NCBI GenBank assembly: GCA_015521505.1
Contig: WAOB01000118.1
Coordinates: 1 to 9,939 of the forward strand
DNA length: 9,939 nucleotides
Source: Nanobdellati archaeon
GTDB lineage: Archaea > EX4484-52 > JAADEF01
Direction: 5' to 3'
Positions 6,912-9,939 of the stretch are shown here, piece by piece. How positions within the stretch are numbered: the stretch's first letter is position 1; each line of letters starts with the position of its first letter. The position numbers and the translations under genes were made by a program. The notes below the pieces were generated by a model. The model was given only the letters and a program-made list of their open reading frames with translations, was not told where the DNA came from and searched no databases.

Positions 6912-8780
6912 CTATTCTGTTTTACCATAAGGTGTAAATTTAACTCCTCCTGACTTGTAAAATTTCGTGAAATGCTCAACATAATGCAATCTCAAACTAT
7001 GTAAAAACGGACTAATAATGCCCAAGACTATATTAAAAGTATGTCCTATTAAAAAAATAAGCCCTCCAACAAAATAAGCCCAAAGAACGTGTTTCTCAAA
7101 AAACATTTCAGCAAAAACATTTATAACATAAGCAATAGCAATAGAACTTAACCCTACAGCACCCAACCTTGCATAGGAAAGAATATTGGTAAAAATACTG
7201 GGCAACTCAAAAATTGCTTGTAATCTTTCAGCATAATAAAGCATTCCCACACTCAACAAAAATAACACACCACCAAAATAACTTATAAAAGAACTCGAAA
7301 TGTACATTCCATAGCCTATCAAACCCACTCCTATCTGTAATAAAATCCAACTCATCCTGTGAGTCAATGCATGTAAATATTGCCGATATATAAAATCTTG
7401 TACTATACCCAAAACAAGCCCTAAATTAACATGTACTATACCAAACAATAAAGAAATAATAATAAGTTCATTTATCTTTTCCATCCTATGCATTAAGGCA
7501 GGTAATTTATATCCAAACAATTCCTCAAATCCGAAGAACTCACCAAATAATAGACCAAAAAAGATTGTTGAAAGAGAAGCATAAAGGAAAACCTGACCCA
7601 GCAGTTTGAAAGCATTGCTTTTTGTCCTCATTAAAATAAAGGAGAGTAGAAATAAAACCAATCCATAACCAAAATCACCTAAGATAAAGCCATAGAATAA
7701 AGGAAAAGTGATGAGCATAAATAAACTTGGATCTATATATCTATATGCAGGTAATCCATAAGCCTCAAGTAAGAAATGCACTCCTCTTAAAAATTTAGGA
7801 TATTTCAGTTTTACTGGTGCTTCGTGTGGTTCTGCTTCTTGCACTCTTATCAAAGCATATTTGTCTATCTTCTTAACACTATTAACAACTTTTTCTTTGT
7901 TCTTACAAGGTACATATCCTCTAACTATAAAAACATAGTCTTTTTCTTTGAGAAAACTATATCCTTCTATCTGTTTTGTTCTATCTCTCAAATAATATCT
8001 CAGGTTCCATAACAAATTTTTATTTGACTCGAATTCCTTCTTAATTCTATCAATAAGAGAATTATACTTACGATGAAGGGTTTCTATCTCGGTAGACAAG
8101 AGGTTATACAAATTATAAACATTCGTCTCAATATCTTTAAATCTATTGTAAAGTTCATGAATGTCGTGATGTACATCTAAATACGATACTAACTCTCCTA
8201 TATCTACATCTTTATTTTTCAAAGAAACTATTAAAAAATAATCTCTATCTTTATCTTCCCTAACATATCCCTCAATTAAACCACGATCTTTCAATTTTCT
8301 TAATAAATCTTTAAGTTTTCTCGAATTTTCCTTGTTAGCATAACCTATCACAACCGTGTGCTTATCGATGGTCTTAACATGTTTTAAATCATTTATATTT
8401 AGTTTCAACAGCAAATCAATAATTTCTACATTATCTTTAAGTCTAACTATATCTTCGCTTATAACTTCAATATCTCTAAACATCTCAGAAAATTTATTTA
8501 TAAGACTGTATCCCCTACTTATCTCTTTCTTACTAATAGAACTATGTCTCTTGGGCTCTTTTACTTTGATTAACTTCTCTAAGTTATAAAAAAAAGATTC
8601 TGTCTTATTATCCATATCTATTATCTGCCGTTCTTCCTCGTTTATAGCTATTGCCTTTCCTTCTACAACAACCTCTTCCAAATGTAATAATCCTAACGAA
8701 TACAATCTCTGCATTATTTTTTCCCTGTTCTCTTTTAAAGAAATTATCTCTATCTTACACATCTTCTCAGGCAATAGCAT
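6912..8780 (-). CDS. atpI: A-type ATP synthase subunit I (membrane stator, subunit a)
   Basis: Subunit I is the membrane stator that forms the ion half-channels against the K ring and anchors the peripheral stalks. The 622 residues split into a cytoplasmic part (1 to about 345, with two alpha/beta regions and long coiled helices) and a membrane part with about eight hydrophobic segments (about 350-600). The start MLLPEKMCKIEI fits the family. The stator arginine is R538 in LSYARLGAVGLSS, and R597 in SLRLHYVEHFTKFY is the other conserved one, followed by the usual F-x-P-Y ending. Length is at the short end of the 620-700 range. The ATG at 8780 resembles homologous starts; a GTG at 8789, directly after the ahaH stop, is an alternative adding three residues. 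Neither has a clear ribosome binding site. Identification is secure. Confidence 0.95.
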   Translation of the reverse strand: MLLPEKMCKIEIISLKENREKIMQRLYSLGLLHLEEVVVEGKAIAINEEERQIIDMDNKTESFFYNLEKLIKVKEPKRHSSISKKEISRGYSLINKFSEMFRDIEVISEDIVRLKDNVEIIDLLLKLNINDLKHVKTIDKHTVVIGYANKENSRKLKDLLRKLKDRGLIEGYVREDKDRDYFLIVSLKNKDVDIGELVSYLDVHHDIHELYNRFKDIETNVYNLYNLLSTEIETLHRKYNSLIDRIKKEFESNKNLLWNLRYYLRDRTKQIEGYSFLKEKDYVFIVRGYVPCKNKEKVVNSVKKIDKYALIRVQEAEPHEAPVKLKYPKFLRGVHFLLEAYGLPAYRYIDPSLFMLITFPLFYGFILGDFGYGLVLFLLSFILMRTKSNAFKLLGQVFLYASLSTIFFGLLFGEFFGFEELFGYKLPALMHRMEKINELIIISLLFGIVHVNLGLVLGIVQDFIYRQYLHALTHRMSWILLQIGVGLIGYGMYISSSFISYFGGVLFLLSVGMLYYAERLQAIFELPSIFTNILSYARLGAVGLSSIAIAYVINVFAEMFFEKHVLWAYFVGGLIFLIGHTFNIVLGIISPFLHSLRLHYVEHFTKFYKSGGVKFTPYGKTE

Positions 8781-8789
8781 ATCTACCAC

Positions 8790-9113
8790 TTATAAAACAC
8801 TCAATAAAATATCTTTTATGTTGTTCTCTAATTCTTTAGATTTTTTCGTCATATTTAACTTAAATTCTGCAACTTCTTTACTCATCTTGCCCGCATGTTC
8901 TTTTAATTTTCTCTCAACATCTTTCATTTTCTTCTTTTTATACTCTTCAACTTCTCTCGTAATTTTTTTAATCATCTCCTCTCTCTTATACTTTATTCTA
9001 TCCTCAAACTCATTTCTCATATCCTCGACTTCTCTTTTAGCATTCTCAACAATCTCTTTCGCCTTTTTCTCATATTCTGATATTTCCTCTAAAACGCTCC
9101 TTTCCATAAGCAT
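8790..9113 (-). CDS. ahaH: A-type ATP synthase subunit H (peripheral stalk)
   Basis: This 107-residue protein is a near-continuous charged coiled coil (for example EISEYEKKAKEIVENAKREV). This matches subunit H (also called G), which twists around subunit E in the peripheral stalk. Such sequences are low in information, so the assignment depends strongly on its place as the first gene before atpI, the usual position of H in archaeal operons. Two in-frame ATGs, at 9113 and 9107, lie two codons apart. No ribosome binding site is seen before either, and a TATA-like box with a purine-rich element sits at the distance expected for a transcript beginning near 9107-9113. A leaderless start is therefore likely, and 9107 may be the true one. 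Its TAA abuts the possible GTG start of atpI. Confidence 0.85.
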   Translation of the reverse strand: MLMERSVLEEISEYEKKAKEIVENAKREVEDMRNEFEDRIKYKREEMIKKITREVEEYKKKKMKDVERKLKEHAGKMSKEVAEFKLNMTKKSKELENNIKDILLSVL

Positions 9114-9129
9114 TATATCTTAAAATTAA

Positions 9130-9138
9130 TTTTTTAAA
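9130..9138 (+). promoter_or_regulatory. TATA-like element, possible promoter of the divergent regulator gene
   Basis: TTTTTTAAA on the plus strand, preceded by the A-rich AAAATTAA, is the only TATA-like element at a suitable distance from the ATG at 9162. It overlaps the operon's TATA box on the other strand, so one element could serve both directions. The plus-strand match is weaker than the minus-strand one. Confidence 0.3.
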
Positions 9139-9144
9139 GGTTTC
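9131..9144 (-). promoter_or_regulatory. Probable promoter of the ATPase operon (BRE plus TATA box)
   Basis: In transcript sense GAAAC (9144-9140) is followed by TTTAAAAA (9138-9131), a reasonable archaeal factor-B element plus TATA box. The TATA element is centred 27.5 bases from the ATG at 9107 and 21.5 from the one at 9113. The usual distance to the start site puts the RNA 5' end at or just before these codons, which agrees with the missing ribosome binding site. Confidence 0.5.
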
Positions 9145-9150
9145 TACTTT

Positions 9151-9174
9151 TATGTATATACATGTATATACATA
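9151..9174. repeat. 24-bp perfect palindrome made of 10-bp direct repeats; candidate operator
   Basis: The half-site is TATGTATATACA, and the second half is its exact reverse complement. The same bases read as ATGTATATAC twice in tandem (9152-9161 and 9162-9171) plus ATA. Every position alternates pyrimidine and purine. The second ATG in it is the start codon of the divergent regulator gene, so a protein bound here would block that start and sit next to both promoters. It could be an autoregulatory operator. The binding protein is unknown. Confidence 0.6.
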
Positions 9175-9939
9175 AGGAAATAAGAAAATTACAAAAAACA
9201 AGTAAAGAAACATACATACTAAGCGTCCCTATTACATGGATAAGGCAAAATAATCTTTCAAAAGGCAGTGAAATAGAGATAACAACTTTTAAAGATAAAG
9301 TTGTTCTTGTTCCTTATCATAAAGAATTGGAGAAAATAATCGATAGTGATGGAAAAACACTTATTGAAATAAAACATCTCATTGTATCGTCTTACATAAA
9401 TGGATTTGATAAAATAAGAATAAAAAATCTTCCTGCAGAATTTTTAGAAGAAATAAAAGAATTCACAACCTCATATTTAATTGGCGCTATAGTAAAAATA
9501 GAAAGTAGTAAATCCTTAAGCATAACATTTTCGATTCCGGATGAATTTATAAACAAAACAAAGGTCTTAGAGCATCTTTTTTATCTTGCAGAAGAATTTA
9601 TAAAGATTTTATTACATAAAACCAGAACAAAAAGAAAAAGAAAACAGAAAGAGATGCTCTATATAATGGATAAAGAAGTAGATAAACATTATTATCTTTC
9701 TTTAAGAATGTTCCCCACAGAGACAATATCTAAATATGCATACATAATAGAAAATATCTGCGATTCTATGATAAATATTGCAGAACTAAAAATAAACTCA
9801 AAAAAAGAGAATGAGGCAATAAATAAAATATTAGAATACATATTAGAAAAGTATAGGTTCATCATAAGTAATTATTATTTTAAAAGTATAGACAATCTTT
9901 CATCAACTGCACATGAACTAAAATTGAAAAGTATACAAC
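9162..9939 (+). CDS. AbrB-PhoU-type regulator, N-terminal 259 residues (runs off the window)
   Basis: The reading frame is open from the ATG at 9162 to the window end without a stop, so the gene is partial only because the window ends. Residues 7-50 (IRKLQKTSKETYILSVPITW, then SKGSEIEI) match the swapped-hairpin AbrB/SpoVT DNA-binding domain found at the N-terminus of archaeal PhoU-like regulators (family pattern R-K-x-Q-x-T-G-x-S-x-x-V-S-L-P). A middle region of about 55-150 is followed by a basic stretch (154-163) and MDKEVDKHYYLSLRM (169-183), which resembles the helix with acidic metal-ligand motif in PhoU domains. The usual role is phosphate-related regulation, but the target here is unknown. 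No ribosome binding site precedes the ATG. An ATG at 9152 in another frame gives only a seven-codon peptide. It diverges from the ATPase operon across 48 bp. Confidence 0.8.
   Translation, partial: MYIHKEIRKLQKTSKETYILSVPITWIRQNNLSKGSEIEITTFKDKVVLVPYHKELEKIIDSDGKTLIEIKHLIVSSYINGFDKIRIKNLPAEFLEEIKEFTTSYLIGAIVKIESSKSLSITFSIPDEFINKTKVLEHLFYLAEEFIKILLHKTRTKRKRKQKEMLYIMDKEVDKHYYLSLRMFPTETISKYAYIIENICDSMINIAELKINSKKENEAINKILEYILEKYRFIISNYYFKSIDNLSSTAHELKLKSIQ

Noticed and set aside
8818..9123. Plus-strand 101-codon frame opposite ahaH
   Set aside because: It is the reverse-strand shadow of a charged coiled-coil gene: Lys and Glu codons (AAA, GAA) read as Phe and Ser on the other strand.
9152..9175. 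Seven-codon upstream frame overlapping the start of the regulator gene
   Set aside because: It arises from the 10-bp repeat and has no ribosome binding site; a regulatory peptide cannot be excluded but nothing supports it beyond the repeat.
1..9939. CRISPR array, rRNA or prophage genes
   Set aside because: No regularly spaced repeats, no rRNA-like stretch, and no integrase or phage-type genes are visible.

Overview
This AT-rich window comes from an archaeon and is almost filled by one operon for an A-type (archaeal, V-like) ATP synthase/ATPase. All operon genes are on the minus strand, so the transcription order runs from high to low coordinates: H (9113-8790), I, K, E, C, F, A, B, then an unexpected gene, then D (779-168). 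This H-I-K-E-C-F-A-B-D order, the subunit sequences and the G-rich ribosome binding sites all point to Archaea. I cannot place the lineage from this sequence alone. The marked A+T bias (ATA, AGA and TTA codons) and the compact subunits fit several groups.

The right end (9114-9939) is a 48-bp divergent intergenic region followed by the first 259 codons of a plus-strand gene. That gene has an AbrB/SpoVT-like N-terminal domain and the start of a PhoU-like helical region, a regulator architecture known from archaea. A perfect 24-bp palindrome, built of 10-bp direct repeats and strictly alternating pyrimidine/purine, covers the start codon of this gene. A T6A3 TATA-like element lies between the two genes at the same distance from an ATG on either side. 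Neither divergent gene has a Shine-Dalgarno motif at its start, whereas most internal operon genes do, so both outer transcripts may be leaderless.

The middle (1726-9113) encodes peripheral stalk subunits H and E, membrane subunits I and K, central stalk subunits C and F, catalytic A and regulatory B. Genes are tightly packed: ATGA overlaps at E/C and C/F, one-base overlaps at F/A and at B/next gene, and short gaps elsewhere. The exception is the 49-bp K-E gap. It carries a T6-A-T6 tract in the transcript sense, a possible partial terminator that could raise output of the ring subunit K over the genes downstream.

The left part (168-1726) departs from the usual arrangement. Between B and D lies a gene for a protein that resembles the LCIB/LCIC type of beta-carbonic anhydrase, judged by its CxD, AHHxPD, HIG and STACGA motifs. 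It is followed by a 182-bp spacer rich in inverted repeats. Subunit D then has its own TATA-like box and a strong ribosome binding site, so it may be transcribed separately as well. Coupling of CO2/bicarbonate interconversion to the proton- or sodium-driven ATPase is the most interesting hypothesis here. It is inference from gene order only.

The first 167 bases hold no gene that I can support. They contain U-rich candidate terminators on both strands.
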